Notes: generated by a model from the letters alone, not told the origin. Shown: positions 11,161 through 23,784, counted from the stretch's first letter. The stretch is 64,000 nucleotides of DNA from Dicyema japonicum (GCA_011109175.1 RDEW01000033.1:434001-498000); one strand, 5' to 3'. Made by a program: numbers and translations.

Positions 11161-13320
11161 CTCGAATGTTGCATATCTTATCGTTGCAGAAAGGTTAGAT
11201 CCCCAGATATTACATGCGTATCCTATTGTAGCCTCAATGAACTGTTTGTGTATGAAATCCAGACCACTCATATCTTTTTTGTCTCTTAGGTTTCCCAAGA
11301 ACGCCTTCAGGAAGTTGATTTTCCTCGTACAAGTCAATAACATATTTTCGACATGTTTTGTAAAGGTTAGGAATGTGTCAAAGGTAACTTCCAGGATTTT
11401 CTGGTATTTGTTTTACGGGATATTCTTGCCATCCAGTGTGACGTCAATTGATACTTTCCCTAGTCTTCTGTTTGTCGTGAATAGGGTCAACACCGACTTC
11501 TCCGGGCTAGCAGTCAATTGATTTTCCAAATCCATAAACTTTAATTCAGATTGTCCTGTATTCTTCTCGTTGCTTCCCCAATACTCACATCCCTTGAGGC
11601 AATGACTATATCATCAGCAGACGTTAATAATATGTCATCGTCCCCCTGAGGGAGTGGCAAGTCATCCATCATAACGTTAAACAAGAGGGGAGATAATGGG
11701 GAGCCCTGGAAAACACCATTTGCTAATAGTCTCGATACGGAACATCGATTCTTAGTGTACTCCTCCTCGTCGACCACTCAATAAATTTCCCAACCATAAT
11801 TTCAGGTTTGCGTCAATGTTCGACAAATATATTTTGTGCGTGATAATCTTCCTCGAAACCGAGTCAAAAGCCTTCTGGATATCAATTCAGCATACAATCG
11901 TCTTTTTCTGTCCTGGTCTTTTGTTAAGGTCATCTGTTATGAACTGTGATAATTGATCGTCCCTTTTTTAAAACCATGCTGAAATCTGGCATCCGGAAGA
12001 GAATGTTGTGTGAGTGTCACAACCATTTTTCTAGGACTCTCGTCTGGACGCATAAGAGCGACAAAAGCCTGTAAGAAGCAGGGTCTTTCCTTGGTTTCCC
12101 AGGATTCAGTATTGTATGAATATTCAAAAATTTCCATATAGCGGGAATACAGTTGAAGTTGATTGAGTAGTTGAAGATGCATGTTAGTGCTGATACTCCC
12201 ACTGTGCCCATCTTTTTCAACAGAATAACCGGGATCCCGTCTGGTCCACAGGAATGTGTGTTCTTTGCTCAATAGATCTCCAAAGCGACATCTCCAGGTA
12301 GAACATACATTGTTGGATGCCTCCTTTTCGGTTTCGGATTTTGTGTAGAGGAATATCCATCCTTTGGAATGGTTTGTGGCTTATTCTCACACAATGTTTG
12401 ATAAGTTTATTCAGATCCACCTTTTGTTCACAGTTTCTTTTAATACTGTTTTCAGCGTTTTTGACATTTCGCAACATCTTCCACATATTGGTAAGTGAAC
12501 TATTTTTTTCATAGCTCTAAAAATTCGGCCCAGTTTTGTTTTTGGAGAAGTTTTGTCTTTTCGTCGATCTTCATGTTCAATGCATGATTTCTGCTGGCAT
12601 CATGTTTTGTTAGGTGCTTTTTACATTTGGGACAATTCCTTTCTTTTATTAGTTGGATTGTGCTATCATCATATTTCTTTGTGAGTTTTAAGATTCCTTT
12701 TCTGACAAATAGTTTTTTCCCTTCCAAAATCACCTTATTAAAGTGATAGACAATTGAGCTGAAATTATTCGGATGGAAATTCAATAGGGCCGAATCCACG
12801 TATCTTCTGAATCCTGTTCAGTCAGCATTAATCTAGTCATAAAAAATGACGTGTTTTCACCGCGTCATTGGTGTACAATTGATCTCGATCAGAATGGGAT
12901 TATGGTCACTTTGTAAGTCATAGTTTACAGACCAGCATATAAGCGGAACAAGTCGTGGTGAACATAACGTAAATCCGGTGATGTAACCGAATCCTTGCTA
13001 TTATACGGGGTTCGTGTATTTCTAGTTTGGTCGTTCATACAGATTTTCTAATTGGGAAATAATATGAAATCCCCTTGTGTCTGGAGGTTGTTTCTCATAC
13101 CACCAAGGGTGCTTGGCATTAAAATCTCCGGACACCAACAATTTTTCCATCATATCTAGGGCAGATAAATCCATAGAAAATCTTTTTGCACAGGAACCTG
13201 GGGGGGACATAGATGTTGGCGATAATAATAGCTCCGGGAGAGGTCTGTACCGAAATCCCAATAACTTCTGTGTTTGCGTCTTCTATCAGATTCCTGAATA
13301 TGGAAGAGTGTTTATCGAAC
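11161..13320 (-). mobile_element. LINE-J copy 3, endonuclease to RT, broken
   Basis: Read on the minus strand it runs endonuclease (VIGISVQTSPGAIIIANIYV near 13250, LVSGDFNAKHPWW at about 13130), a linker with a CPKCKKH motif (12500-12800), and RT (CIFNYSINFNCIPAIWKF, ASYRLLSLLC, NGVFQGSPLSPLLFNVMMDD, LLTSADDIVIASRD). It ends in thumb sequence at 11343-11161. Frames change many times and YADD has become SADD. Its 5' edge lies inside hAT remnant 2. Confidence 0.8.
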
Positions 13321-13324
13321 ATAA

Positions 13325-14060
13325 TATTATTTTTATCTACGGATGATCGCCAAAATTCAATTTTCCGTTTTAAGGTTATTACTTTATCATTCAAAATAAA
13401 AACTGTTTGATATTTTCCTTGTAGCGATAATGTAAATTTATTCAGTTTTTCATAAAATGAAACCAAATATGCAAGTCTCTGTAACCAAATATTGTTTTCC
13501 AAATTTTTGTAAATTGGAAAATTTCGATTCTCGAGAAACACAACAAGCTCGTTTTGTAATTCAAACAAACGTTGCAGCGCCCTTCCACGTGACAACCATC
13601 TTACTTCTGTATGGAAAAGTAATGATGTATGATTAAATTCCATTTAACTCATCAATTTGAATAACAAAACTATTACAATTATTCAAACGAATTAGTAACT
13701 CGTTTCAATATTTCCCGAAAGTTCCTGAATTCGCCTTGAAATATTACTATTTGTCAAAGAAACAACATTTGTTCGCCATAAATACACTCGATGATCTTAT
13801 TGGAACATGGCTTTATAAGATTTTCGGCAATTTTATGTGCCTCTCTACTACGTGCGACAAGATAACTCACCTGTTTATTAAAAATGATTCTAAACTTCGT
13901 AAGATGCTCTGGTACATTCTAAGTTGTAGTCTTTTGATAAATTTGGTGTTTTCAACTTGCACCTTGTAGAAACATTTAATTTGTTTTGAAAAAGGAAATA
14001 GCTTTATCCTTTAAATGAGGATGCTTCATCAATAAATGTCTGAGTCGACAACTCCGGGAC
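13325..14060 (-). mobile_element. hAT transposase remnant 2 (ZBED5-like) with BED finger trace
   Basis: On the minus strand: a BED-type N-terminal trace (RHLLMKHPHLKDKAISFF near 14030), then SYLVARSREAHKIAENLIKP (about 13880), then LLFHTEVRWLSRGRALQRLF at about 13610-13550, and SLQGKYQTVFILNDKV near 13400. The order and motifs fit ZBED5/SCAND3-type hAT proteins. Stops interrupt it. The last part is fused to LINE-J endonuclease sequence, showing a nested insertion or deletion. Confidence 0.75.
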
Positions 14061-14179
14061 TTGTTTGTCCGAGAATAGTTCTTTGTTAGGTTCTCTAACG
14101 CTTTAATAAGATTAACTAATGTTTACGTCTTTTGAGAATGGCTTGAAGTTAAGTATTGAGCACGTTTATGAGCACATTC

Positions 14180-15480
14180 TGGTGTATTTCGATTTTTTTC
14201 TGAACGGACTTCCCAGTCCATTTACATCTTCGAGCTTTAATTTGTTTCAGTGTCTTCCATAAATGCAGTATGTGGTTCTCCTTTGAGGAGGCCGATCAAT
14301 TGCTGTTATCTCTTAATTCACTTCCTCCCGCCATTGAGGGGGAGCACATAGTCAACTCAGGATATGTGCATGTGTCATTTATCCCCAGCGGGGTTCTCGT
14401 ATGGACATCTGAGTCATTCAGAAAGACTAGGTTCTTGAAGATGCTTGCAATGTACTCCCCCCGTTGTTGGACGGTTTGTGGTTAGTCAAAGTGGATTCTT
14501 TCCATTTAGATCGTCGCATATCACTGTCTTCCAATTCGGAGATCCAATATAACCGTGGGTTGTAGGCAGGGGGATCCCTGAGGAGGTATATATAAATGGG
14601 TCAAAATATTCCAAAATTAATGAGAGCAGCAGCTTGATTGTGATCAGTTCGGTAATAGAGTCTGGGTTCAAAAACTCTGAAATCCACGAATTAATGTCCG
14701 TGAAAGATACCCGTTATTTATAATGGTAAGTAAGCCTCCATCACAATCTCTCTCGTTTCTTGCGAATCACACTGTAGTCAAGGAAAGTAAGTGTTGCTAC
14801 AATGAAAGAGAGTTTAGACTTTCATACAGAGAAAAAAGAACATCATCCATTGTCTTTTGAGTTGTTCGGAGGCAGGACTCAAGGGTAGAGGTTTTAGGGA
14901 TTCTAACAAGGATAATCTTCCTGTGTGTTTAAATAGAAATCACCTTGAGATTGGTATTGGTTAAAGTCCTTGTTAAGCAGATTCATGATGTTAGAATATT
15001 TGTAAGTCCATACTATGGTTAAAGGCGTCATATTGGTGGAGACTATGTTTTATGGACTTATCTCAGCTAAAAATCCGGACACCTTTAATTAGTTAGTTGA
15101 CCTCATTAACTTGCAGGAGGTCGGCTGCCATCAAGCGTCCAGCTGATAATGTTGATAACTCCCATAAGTCACTTAATCCCTTAGCAGTCCAGATTCGGAA
15201 ATGATTTTGTTGATAGTATCACCGAGCTGATCATATGAGGGGATCCAAAACTCTGATCCATCTCAGGGGTGGAAATGTCCTGAGCGGATTTGCTTCTTGT
15301 GAAATCTCTATCGAGGGTTGATTCCGAATATTCTATTGGCCGGGGAAGACTATCCAGCAGCACGATTCTTTTAGGCGAAACACCATAGTAATAAGCAGAG
15401 ACTATTTTAATCTCTTCCAGACATCTTTAAGTACTCATCATGTTTCACCCAATCATTTTGTAGTCTTGATTTTTGTTCCA
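14180..15480 (-). mobile_element. LINE-J endonuclease fragments
   Basis: The minus strand has endonuclease C-terminal blocks such as LNDSDVHTRTPLG and NDTCTYPELTMCSP at 14330-14450, which resemble the NTRTPYR and SSPDLTLASP blocks of copy 7. Weaker LINE-like coding pieces continue to about 15380. All frames are broken. Confidence 0.5.
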
Positions 15481-16100
15481 CGATTCGTGATTTATTAGCT
15501 CTGGCATTCTACTCTTCGCATTAAATGTTAGAAATGAGCGTGAAACTGAGTCGCATGTTTCCACAGATAAGGAGTAGAATTGGCAGAGCTCTTCAAGATT
15601 GGTGTTAACACAGACTTTTGCAAATCAATAACCATAATATGAAATTTATAAAAGAAAAATTATAATTTAAAATAATTGGATCACGAAAAAATGTCAAGTC
15701 AGCGATTTTCCTCTCTTAATTCCTGCTAGCAATCTGTTGGAAGAAGCAATTGTTCTCAGGGTAAGATACTTATCTTTTCCAACTCTTCGTGACTGTTAAC
15801 TCAATTTGTTTCCAAAAAATATTAAAATATGAGAACAGACTGACCTATTTTTACTGAAAATTCAGGTATGAACAATCTAACATATAATAAAAGAAATTGA
15901 ATTCAATTTATTAAAACCAAAAATAATCCCCAAAGAGAAACCCAAGCTATCTAAGGTTGGAGCAGTCAGGTTCAACTATTATTGGTTTCAACTATAATCA
16001 AATAAGATTAATCATTACAAATCAGGTCTAACAGTACATGGAAGTTTCTCAATGAGGTGAATTGGACAGAATTATTGTCCCAATACAATTCGAATTGACT
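15481..16100. other. Intergenic, no gene seen
   Basis: AT-rich, with stops in all frames and no repeats recognised. It lies downstream of the 3' end of the thioredoxin-fold gene. Confidence 0.35.
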
Positions 16101-16103
16101 GTT

Positions 16104-16890
16104 CTAAAAATCACTAAAATATAAATTTACGTTGAATTCAGGATTGAGGAAATTGTGAATGGAATGCATTAGATTTTTTGTAGTAAAGGGTTCAAATGGA
16201 AGGAACCGCCTGACTACATGGTTATGGCTTCTTATTCCAACAAAGGCAGGGTAATGTCGTACTTGGAATAAATTTGTGAGGAAGTCGAAATGAAGATCCT
16301 TTTTATCCACAAAGCAAACCCCCAACTAAAATAAAACTATAATTTTGACATCATAGTATTCCTTTGTAGCATTGTTAGTTGCGTCAACTAATTCATTTAT
16401 TTTATATGATTTTTTATCAACCATTATCACAATCACATTTTTATTTCTAAATATGTCTTTATAATTGAATTTATTGAGCCAATGTTGGCCTGTTATCTCT
16501 TCAAGGTAATCTCTCATAGATTCCGTATTTCGTTCTCCTAAAGTAGACTAGATTATGAGTTACCATAATATTCTTCCAACTTTTTTCCATTTTTAAATAG
16601 GATATATGCTGGATAAGTTCCAATTCCTAATTCGCCGACTAACTTCTTATTCATAATCCCATCCACAAAACCGAACTTTATGCTACTTCCTGGGAATTCT
16701 TTAGCAAGTTTCCGAAATTCATTACGTAGAATGAGCTGACTTAAGCTTTCTAGAATGAAACTATTAGCTATAATTATAATAGGCAATAATACTGATTTCT
16801 ACAAAAAACAATTCGGATTGATCAATTGTCTTATAGAAATTTTTATTATTTAGATGTATGACTTTCTGAAAAGTAAGGTCAATCAGAAAA
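16104..16890 (-). CDS. Protein with two thioredoxin folds, redox-inactive (PDI-related)
   Basis: Exons 16564-16786 or longer, 16350-16537 and 16104-16325 join in frame across GT-AG introns at 16538-16563 (26 bp) and 16326-16349 (24 bp). The first domain has the thioredoxin ending: FGFVDGIMNKKLVGELGI, then GTYPAYILFKNGKKLEEYYG with the usual cis-proline, then a helix. A second fold follows (VRHYPAFVGIR, again with cis-Pro). Where thioredoxins have WCGHC there is LLPIIIIANSF, so no catalytic cysteines. Upstream codons VIHLNNKNFYKTI look like the domain's first strand but sit in another frame; the 5' exon boundary and any signal peptide are unresolved. A redox-dead member of the PDI family acting in the secretory pathway is the likely role, by inference. 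Confidence 0.6.
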
Positions 16891-17074
16891 AGGATAATGT
16901 AGATCATTATTACCTACTTTTATTAATAATTTATTATATGTTTGGTTTGCCAACCTAATCTTAAAATAATTTATCATTTTTTATAATTTAATTATACAAA
17001 AAATTAAAAATAAACGATAAATTTGAATTAGTTCAATTTTTTCGTATCAACTGAATTAATTTGGTATATCGATT

Positions 17075-17625
17075 CAAAAGGATTTGGAATCTGGAAATGA
17101 GAGCCTTGGAATTCCTCTCCCAAGCCTACAGTCTAGAACATCCCTGCCACTCCCTATGCAAGCCGCAAAACAAAAGGAAAACTATTATGACAACCAGTGA
17201 CCTGTCTCGGATGTTATCATCCATTCCTTCCATCCCCAATGACAGGAGTCGTCTGAAACAGATACACGATTTTGTTTCTACAAGAAGCATCCGAAGACTC
17301 GGAGACAATAAAATATTACAGCGACCCCCTCCTCCAATAGACCAATCAGAATCCTCTCTTTCAAGGGACGTGCGAGTAAACCTGGCTCGTCTACGATGTG
17401 GGCACCACCCATATCTACCAGCTTATGATATACTCTGCCCCTTTTGCAACCTCCACGTGGTGACAACAAATCACCTATTTCAATGTCATGAATTGGCACA
17501 ACATTTTTCTACAATGCCGGAATTAACCGATCTATGGGAGCGACCAACATCTGCTGCGTACTACTTAATAGCTGCTGATCTCCTGAAAGTTAGTGAGGCT
17601 GGGGTTACTTAACTAACTAACTAAG
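17075..17625 (+). mobile_element. LINE-J C-terminal end with zinc-knuckle
   Basis: One open frame of 183 codons. Its second half is the C-terminus typical of Jockey/I-clade polyproteins: VNLARLRCGHHPYLPAYD, then CPFC-x9-HLFQC (a CCHC-like knuckle), then LTDLWERP. It ends at 'ctaactaactaa', the 3' tail of this subfamily. The upstream RT is missing. Confidence 0.75.
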
Positions 17626-17639
17626 GATTTGGAAAAGCC

Positions 17640-18000
17640 CAGGTACACCTAATTCCCACCGAAAAAATGATCTTTAGACCCCCTTCTCCCTGGGACATTC
17701 TCGTCCTCGGGCGATGCATTCCGCGGAAGATCTTACCTTCCCAGAGGAAATCCTCAGCCCATCAAAGAGAAAAGCACTTTTTGCTCTTCAGCTTAACATA
17801 ACTGGAATTAAAGAGAAAATCAGGAAACTCCAATCACTCGTGGCAAGTCAGAAGATCAACGTGGTTATGACAAAAGACCAAACTCACTTTTAATGACCCT
17901 ATCTCTAAATTTTCGGATGCAAGGCTATCAGGGTGGACCGTAAAGAGAGATGATGTAGAGGTCGGCTCACTCTATTCAAAAACCTGAAATGCAGAGACAT
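17640..18000 (+). mobile_element. LINE-J endonuclease N-terminal fragment
   Basis: LFALQLNITGIKEKIRKLQS at about 17790-17850 matches the first strand and helix of APE-type LINE endonucleases. It decays after about 17890. The same start recurs near 43890. Confidence 0.5.
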
Positions 18001-18049
18001 CACAGAAATGAGTAAAGTTGTTGGGGATGATGAGGTTACCGAAATAATT

Positions 18050-19380
18050 GGAATCTCGCTCGGGACAATGAAAGGAAGACTAGGATTCCCCTGATCCCCT
18101 GCTCTGTTTAACTGTTTTCTGGCCGATCTCCCGACTCTTGAATATGATAATGAGGTTCTACTCTCCTATCTGGATGATATTGTTTTGGCATCAAGGCCAC
18201 AGAAAGAATAAAAATTAACTGGACTAGCTTATGCCTGGATAATGAAACCGACTCATGGTGAATGCAGAGAAGTCGTCTACGTCCTTTTTTACCTCTGACA
18301 AAAGATTGGTAAGGAAGACAGTCACTTTGAAGTTAAAAAAGTCGACATCTCTTTGAACAGATGTCAAAGTATCTCCATCTGATAAGCATCTCTATCTGAT
18401 GCCACACGTAGAAAACATTCTGTTGAAATGCGAGAAGAAACTGAACGTATTAAATAGTTTATCGGGAATATGGATGAGTGGTTCTCACCCGATCCTCATG
18501 AACGTGTACAGACAGTACATATAACCATGTTTCTCATATGCATGCGTTTCGTGGGGACCTTCCAACAACGTGGACAAAGTCTTCTAACTCATTCAAAACC
18601 GAACCCAAGATTTAAAGGATTCTTCTTTATGGTTGCTGACCAAGTGAATCATTCAAAGGGTGGAGGTGTGCTGATAATGGTGCAGGATGCCATTCCCTTC
18701 ACTAGCACAACCGACGCTACATGTCAATTTGTGTATTTCCCCTTTATCCAGTTGTCACAAAGGACATAAACTATATTTCATGACTTTCATCATTGAGGAA
18801 TCTAATTGTTTGTTGAGACTTCAACGTAAAGAACTCTCTGTGGTTTCCCTGCGATATCTCCGATCCAAAAGGTCTTTACTAAAGACTCAAATACTTTTCA
18901 AGATCTTACCTTATGTTCTTCTGAGCTTTCATCTTTACTTCCTGGAGTGTCATATTGATCTCCCATAAGATTGCAATTCCATCCATTGTCCATCAAAATG
19001 GGTGCAACAAAATCTCACTTCAAAGATTTTTATGTAGCAAATTTTAATTCCATTATAATTTTCGCTGATCGAAAATCCATTCCAGGGGTGATTCCCAGTA
19101 CTACTCGTTTCTTAGCAGTGAGATCATAGCCCTTAAAAAAGAAAGACGTACTTTAAACAAGCAACACCTCTGAGACGCATCTCTGTAATAAACTTTCCAC
19201 CTTAAATCAGAAGATTTCCGAACTGACTTATCACAGAAATAGATGGAACGAATTTGTCTCCAGTGTGAATTACGGAACAAAGACTTCAGAATTTTGGAAT
19301 ATTCAAAATATATCTCAAATTCACAGGCGAAAAACATAAAATGCTAAACAGTGATTATCTCCGAAGACATAATGAAGTGG
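18050..19380 (+). mobile_element. LINE-J copies 4/5: RT fragment followed by endonuclease fragment
   Basis: 18090-18580 repeats the RT-to-thumb part of LINE-J copy 2 (LFNCFLADLPTLE, YLDDIVLAS) with many small deletions. From about 18590 a new endonuclease begins (KPNPRFKGFFF, NHSKGGGVLIMVQDAIPFTS), followed by a degenerate linker to about 19340. None of it is open. Confidence 0.65.
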
Positions 19381-19479
19381 TAAAGTGTATCCCTCTTCAT
19401 CTTTGTCGAGGTTATGGAATCAAAAGAAGCCTTAAATGGATTCTGATTTGTTTGTATCAAAAGAAGATATTTAAACAAT

Positions 19480-20210
19480 AGAAGTCAGGTAGCTGCCGCC
19501 CTCACTGCGTGGCTGTTCTCTCTCAAAATTGCAAGCGAAATTCGCTCAAATTAGCCAGCGGCGTTCACGGAGATCTCCAGTGCATGAAGTGATCCGGTTT
19601 CCAAGACGTCCGAAAAACTCGAGTGTAGAGGGGGAGTAGGATCCGGAAGTCTCCAGCCTGAAATTGAAAGGACATTTGGTTCAGTCAATATTGATGACTC
19701 AAAATGTCGAAATCAGAGTTGACACGTCGATTATGACAGAAACAAAAGTCAATAAACCTAATATTTTTGTGAATGACAAAATAAAGAAAGAAGTAACCTT
19801 AATCGAAGTGGGAATTACCTCACAAGACCGACTAAAGCAAGTTGAAGTTGAAAAACTCCACAAATATGACTTGCTTGCAAACTAACTTTGGCTGCTCTAT
19901 GAATGCCAAGTGAAGATTATTCCAGTGGTTTTGACATGGAGTTGTCTCAAGATGCTTCAAGAATCATATGGATAAATTATCTATTGAAGAATCAACGAGA
20001 ACTTACATCCAATCGGTTGTGCTGAAGAGAACGCTCGAAAGTATGCTCATTGAACATAAGCATGGGATGAAGGTATACGATGAAGAGTACGCCTCTGCTA
20101 CCTTCCAACTTGAAAAACTGAGGATAGCCCATTGGACTTTAAAAAAGAAATTTCGACTGAATCTGATGTGGAGATGGTGAATAACAGGGAGTTTATGGCA
20201 CACACTTCTT
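19480..20210 (+). mobile_element. Lone 'LIEVGITSQ' nuclease-like cassette, copy 1
   Basis: Open pieces give NKPNIFVNDKIKKEVTLIEV and GITSQDRLKQVEVEKLHKYD, then LLAN. A frameshifted continuation (VVLKRTLES) follows. The pattern of an acidic residue, then hydrophobic-I-E-V, then K is that of PD-(D/E)XK restriction-like nucleases at the C-terminus of some LINEs. The leader 'cgtggctgttctctctca' (19509-19526) recurs at about 41045. Related cassettes are at 45.56-45.93 and 55.17-55.49 kb. No RT adjoins any of them. Confidence 0.55.
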
Positions 20211-20639
20211 CTAAGAGAAGAGGGATTATCAACAATCTGTATTAAAATCCGCTTAATTGGTTAATTTACTGTCAATTTTCTTAAGTAAAGTTTAAATTAA
20301 GTTATTCTTACCAATTTTACCAATAAAGTTACTATGATAAAAATAACTTATAAAAATCTTCTTTAAATATGACTGAGGTTATTCATTTAATAAATCGAAA
20401 GATCTTTTCGAAAATATTTATTAGGGATTGTGGAACATACAAGTTCATCGAGCTTTCCAGAGCCATTGTCTAAAATGAGTTGGAAAGTGCATCTCAGCTA
20501 TCCATGAAAATGAGAGACGAAGACATATTTATGAGAACCACGTTAACTGATGCCTCTCAATATTTCACGTGGAGTCTGTTGATCAGTCGAATCAGTGAGG
20601 GACAACTCGCTTAGAAGCATTATGTAGTAAATATAATTT
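20211..20639. other. AT-rich spacer, no gene seen
   Basis: Stops in all frames; no family signature. Confidence 0.35.
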
Positions 20640-20890
20640 TTATTTTTTTAATGTGGCGATGAAGATCACTTCATGTTCGAGGGGAAATTGGCCTACTAAG
20701 GATAGCACTACCTATCATACTGCACAAAGATTTCCAAAGAGTGAGGAAATGCCTAAAAAGGAGACGATCTGGACGAGCTGAGATTGCGTGTAACCATCTA
20801 GGATGAAAGAGGCTAACTTATAACAATTCTTGTGTTGCGCATGCTTTACTATAACAATTATGGCAATTTAATAATAAATAATTTTTTCCA
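20640..20890 (+). mobile_element. LINE-R 3' end fragment
   Basis: The 3' part shares 'gtgttgcgcatgcttt' with 'gtgttgcacatgcttt' of LINE-R copy 1 (4770) and ends in 'aataataaat'. The coding part is too decayed to read more than short blocks. Confidence 0.6.
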
Positions 20891-20944
20891 TTAAACACGT
20901 TTTATTTAATAATAAATATTATTTACTAACAACCCTACATTCAA

Positions 20945-22990
20945 TACAAGGACTCCCTATAGAGCGAATGACAAGACATCGTCCCCCGATCTCACTCTTG
21001 CCTCACCTAACATCGCAACATTAACAAAATGGACAGTGCTATACGAGACCAGCAGTGACCATAATCCCGTTATGATTACGTTTGAAGAAAGAGTGTCAAT
21101 TGTAAAGAAACCTGTTTTATTTACCGACTACAAAAATGTCGACTGGAAAAATTTCTCAAATTTTGTCGATTATTATCTACTTAACTTTCATTTATCCAAC
21201 TTCAACTCCATCGATAAAGCACTACACTATTTTAATAGAGTGGCACGCGTAAGAATGAAAATTTGTATTAAAAGAAGGCCACTGACCTCACGAAAGAATT
21301 CTTCCCCCAGAGCCGATCCACTCATAAAGGAAAGAAATTACCTAAAAAGCCTCCAAAAGCAATTCTGGGAAACAAGATTGAGAATTCGTACATTAGAAAA
21401 AGAGATCAGGAACAATGCAACGAAGAAACAAGAGAAAGTTTGGAAAAACCTCATGTCCAATTAAACAAGCAGAACTCCCTTACAAAAATGTGGAAAACAC
21501 TTAGAAGCTTTAGTAACGCTGACAACCCGGCCACACGTGATGAAATGGAAAACAAGATCTTCCTAAACAAACTTATGAAGTACTACTCCTCCACGAGTTC
21601 ATCCATCCCACACAAGAAATTCAAGGGTCCATCAATCCTAGCCTCAACGTACAGAATATGGTCAAGGGTCAAAAGTCGACTTATTCCTGTGGTCTGGACG
21701 GAATCCTGCAATAGTTCTGAAAAACATAGGCCCCTATGCTATCATGGCCCTCACAAAAATTTTCAACTTTTCAATCAACAAAAATTGTATTCCTTCCATA
21801 TGGAAGCTATCAAACATACGACCAATTCTGACATCCGGGGGACCAAAGGGATCACCAGCCTCATACAGACCAATATTTCTTTTATGTATTACAGAAAAGC
21901 TGATTTTTGAACTAATCAAACCAAACCTTATGGATGCACCTTTTCAACACGGATTCAGAAAAGGGCACTCTACAGAAACGTATCTTACATGCCTTACAAA
22001 TTTCATCAAGAATGGCCTAAAACGCAAACCTCATCAGAAGTCTTTGTTATGCTCCATCGATATAGAAAAGGCTTTTGATACTGTCCCGAGAAAGCTTTTG
22101 ACAAGGAAGATCTTTACGTCAAAAATTCCAAACAACCTGAAAATCTGAATCGCTAATTTCCTAAATGGAAGAAGAGGAAGAGTAACTGATAGAAAAACTA
22201 GATCAGTGACCAAGTTCCTTCCAAATGGGGTCCCCCAAGGATCTCCACTTCATCACACCTATTCAACCTATTCTTGAATGACATACCCTCCCTTACCAGT
22301 GACGATGCTCTGGTTCTGACATATGCGGATGATATAATCGTCGCAGTCAAAGACCAGTGCGTTAATACTGCTGTTTACCGGATACAAGCTTCATTGGACG
22401 ATCTGAACTGTTGGCTCGTTAAGAACATTTACATACAAGTCACGAATAGTCTTATACAACAATTTTCACAACAAACAGAAGATTGACAAACTCCGCTCCA
22501 AGATACTGGCGTAACTTACGACCCACTCTTGACCTTCAGCAAACACATCGACAACGTCATCTCTTCGGCACAACGAAAGCTAAATTTTGTTAAAACACTC
22601 CTTGGACAAATAAGGGGTGTTTCAACTCAAATTTGGACTCGCTCTACGTGCAGTATATTCAACCGTCTCTAACTTACGGGTGTGCTGCATGGGGAACCAA
22701 CTTATCAAACATGAATATAGAAAAAATCAATACCTTCCAAAAAATGGCCAGTAAGGCTTTGCAAAGGTTTTCTTGGAAACCTCTAAACCCTACACCCTTT
22801 GAGGAATTAGTGAGGAAAACCGGAGCCTTACTACCCTCCAAAAAAGTTAAAAACCCCCGCCCAATCCGGAAATGCGTTGGAACCCAAGAAGAACATCGAG
22901 CAAGAATGAGATGGCAACTCGAGGCGGCCGGAATCACCTGACGGCTATGTAGTTAATTAATTTGTCGGTGATTTTTGGTTTTGAATAATA
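20945..22990 (+). mobile_element. LINE-J copy 6: end of endonuclease to 3' end, broken
   Basis: The longest LINE-J copy here. Endonuclease C-terminus NTRTPYRANDK, SSPDLTLASPN and SSDHNPVMI (20950-21080) leads to a linker and then RT: NFSINKNCIPSIWKLSNIRP (about 21760), SPASYRPIFLLC, FQHGFRKGHSTETYL, CSIDIEKAFDTVPRK, LTYADDIIVAV (22310-22350), and thumb to 22941 (YIQPSLTYGCAAWGTN). At least five frameshifts or stops. YADD is intact. Confidence 0.85.
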
Positions 22991-23059
22991 ATTTACTAAC
23001 AATCGATGACGTCTCCATATATTTTTGTATCGCTTAACACATCGATTATTAAAAGCGTC

Positions 23060-23450
23060 GGCAGGTGTCGAGATCATCTACTTACACGTCGAGTCCTCGT
23101 GGTCCAGGCAAATAAAAAGATTTTTCTATACAAAAGTGGACTATGTCCGCAGGCATGCGAGTTCCACTCTGACGGCCAAGATCCGAGCTTTAGTATTTTG
23201 TTGCCTTTAAAGACCCTTATAGCACCGGTGTGAAGGTTACTTTGTAGGTGTGAAGGCCAGCCTTCTGAATTGGTTTTNTTTAACAACGATTTTGAAAGAC
23301 TGATTTCAAAAGATCCGAGATTTAGTATTTTGTTGTCTTTAAAGACCCTTATAGCACCGGTGTGAAGGTTTCTTTGTAGGTGTGAAGGCCAGCCTTCTGA
23401 ATTGGTTTTATGTGATATCTCTTCCAAATTTCTGGGATACTATTCGTATT
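23060..23450 (-). mobile_element. LINE-J fragment carrying a 132-bp duplication
   Basis: The minus strand reads LINE-J-like RT pieces continuing from the tandem block at 23452-23693. The segments 23179-23278 and 23311-23410 are near-identical copies, starting 'agatccgag' and containing 'agcaccggtgtgaaggtt'. One base is undetermined (N at 23278), at the end of the first copy. Confidence 0.5.
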
Positions 23451-23451
23451 T

Positions 23452-23693
23452 ATCGACGTATTAAATATTGAAGCTAACATCTCTAGCGTTGAGGACCCAG
23501 ACGCCTCAGTTCCGTAATGGAAATAGAATCCGGTCCTCTGACTCTGGAATTCCGCGTCATACTCATTCAAGAATCGACGTATTAAATATTGAAGCTAACA
23601 TCCCTAGAGTTGAGGACCCAGACGCCTCAGTTCCGTAATGGAAATAGAATCCGGTCCTCTGACTCTGGAATTCCGCGTCATACTCATTCAAGA
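23452..23693. repeat. Tandem duplication, two 121-bp units, upstream of rps8
   Basis: Units 23452-23572 and 23573-23693 are almost identical, each starting 'atcgacgtattaaatattg' and ending 'catactcattcaaga'. On the minus strand they encode a LINE-J RT finger (SIFNTSINTNSIPEIWK). The block ends about 90 bp before the rps8 start codon. Confidence 0.8.
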
Positions 23694-23784
23694 AGAAAAA
23701 ATAGTTATGTTAATTATTTTTTTAATTTATATAAAAATATAATTATAAATATTAATAAATATTTAAATATAAAACGTGTGATTA

